Assembly (NCBI GenBank): GCA_050747745.1
Contig: JBOGKM010000099.1
Coordinates: 1-64,000, forward strand
Length of the DNA: 64,000 bases
DNA from: SCQP01 sp050747745
Lineage (GTDB): Bacteria > Acidobacteriota > Terriglobia > Terriglobales > SCQP01
Direction: 5' to 3'
Shown here: in pieces, positions 63,618-64,000 of the stretch
Layout: the number at the start of each line of letters is the position of its first letter
Position numbering within the stretch: position 1 is the first letter of the stretch
Program-made: the position numbers and the translations under genes
The notes under the pieces: model-generated
The model's database searches: none
Told to the model about the DNA's origin: nothing
What the model saw: the letters and a program-made list of their open reading frames with translations, nothing else

Positions 63618-64000
63618 CTAGTGCCGGGTAATCGCACCGGAGGTGATTTGGAAAATGCCGGTTCCGCGCAACAGAACCCAGCCCGTGATCAGGCGGCCGC
63701 CGGCAAAGCCCACCAATGAGGCCGGCGTTTTGCCGGTATCAAACGTGAGCGAGAGGGTGCCCTCAATCCCGTCAGCGGCACTGATGCGCCAGTCGGAACC
63801 TTTATAGCGCGCCGAGGAAACCAGGCGCTTGAACGCCTCCAGCCCGGGCAACGCGATATCCACGGCAGTGACCTTGCCGTGGGCTACGTCGATCGTGAGG
63901 GTCCCGGCGATGTTGGCGCCGCTGTAGGGCGCCGAAGGAAATCCACGGCCGGAGAAATAAAAGGTGGCGGGTGCAGGTGCGGCGGGCGCCAGCAGCGCGA
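63618..64000 (-). CDS. Exported protein, N-terminus cut by the window edge
   Basis: The frame is open from the window end, so the start is missing. The first visible residues, ALLAPAAPAPATFYFSG, look like the end of a signal peptide, after which about 110 residues of beta-rich sequence follow (TIDVAHGKVTAVDIALPG, FDTGKTPASLVGFAGG) ending in ITRH. A GTG at 63863 is not the true start. It may be a PEP-CTERM-type exported protein without its tail, but no family is certain. Confidence 0.65.
   Translation of the reverse strand, partial: ALLAPAAPAPATFYFSGRGFPSAPYSGANIAGTLTIDVAHGKVTAVDIALPGLEAFKRLVSSARYKGSDWRISAADGIEGTLSLTFDTGKTPASLVGFAGGRLITGWVLLRGTGIFQITSGAITRH

Overview
The window looks like chromosomal DNA of a high-GC soil-type Acidobacteriota (Acidobacteria). 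The clues are the pairing of BlaI-type repressors with M56 peptidases that carry a TIGR03435-like C-terminal domain, an Oar-like TonB receptor with an N-terminal carboxypeptidase-regulatory-like domain, and a VWFA-related secreted protein of the acidobacterial TIGR03436 type. These assignments rest on sequence recognition; no database search was run. No rRNA, tRNA, CRISPR array or intact transposase was seen.

Layout. 1-2.7 kb: a small accessory patch bounded by two 99-bp direct repeats. It holds a HigBA-like toxin-antitoxin pair behind a palindromic operator, a Swt1-type HEPN protein and the 3' remnant of a DUF5343 gene cut off exactly at the second repeat. 2.7-8.75 kb: a B12-binding radical SAM protein, then trehalose/alpha-glucan genes otsB-otsA and divergent glgE. 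9-13.2 kb: a gliding-type ABC-2 exporter operon (ATPase, permease, GldG-like, DUF4340). 13.3-21.8 kb: two sugar-nucleotide SDR enzymes around uvrA, a CPBP protease, then pyrE-mtnA-prmC. 21.9-29.4 kb, minus strand: aminotransferase, zinc-ribbon response regulator, histidine kinase, treS, an unknown protein, a vapC remnant and a TrmA/RlmD-type RNA methyltransferase. 29.5-32.6 kb: an MlaF-like ATPase, a biotin carrier and a biotin carboxylase. 32.7-37.8 kb: alr, argD, a 2-hydroxyacid dehydrogenase and two uncharacterised genes.

37.8-46.6 kb: the most distinctive block: blaI-like regulator, two tandem M56/TIGR03435 sensor-peptidase genes, a TonB-dependent receptor with little recognisable plug, and a VWA secreted protein. 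A short copy of the 5' end of cysM lies before the block and the intact cysM lies after it. 46.8-49.7 kb: a complete carrier-protein cysteine pathway (cysM, JAMM protease, CysO-like carrier, E1/rhodanese). The carrier has a Cys-rich tail after its diglycine and so should need trimming.

49.7-64 kb: yebC, a Nudix hydrolase, a LysW-like zinc protein with a very long acidic tail, pyrR-pyrB-pyrC, purB, thiE, HU, an RRM protein with a strong terminator, threonine synthase, a DAACS transporter, ferrochelatase, gamma-glutamyltransferase and a truncated exported protein at the window edge. Most same-strand genes are packed with 4-base start/stop overlaps, so the operons are probably translationally coupled.
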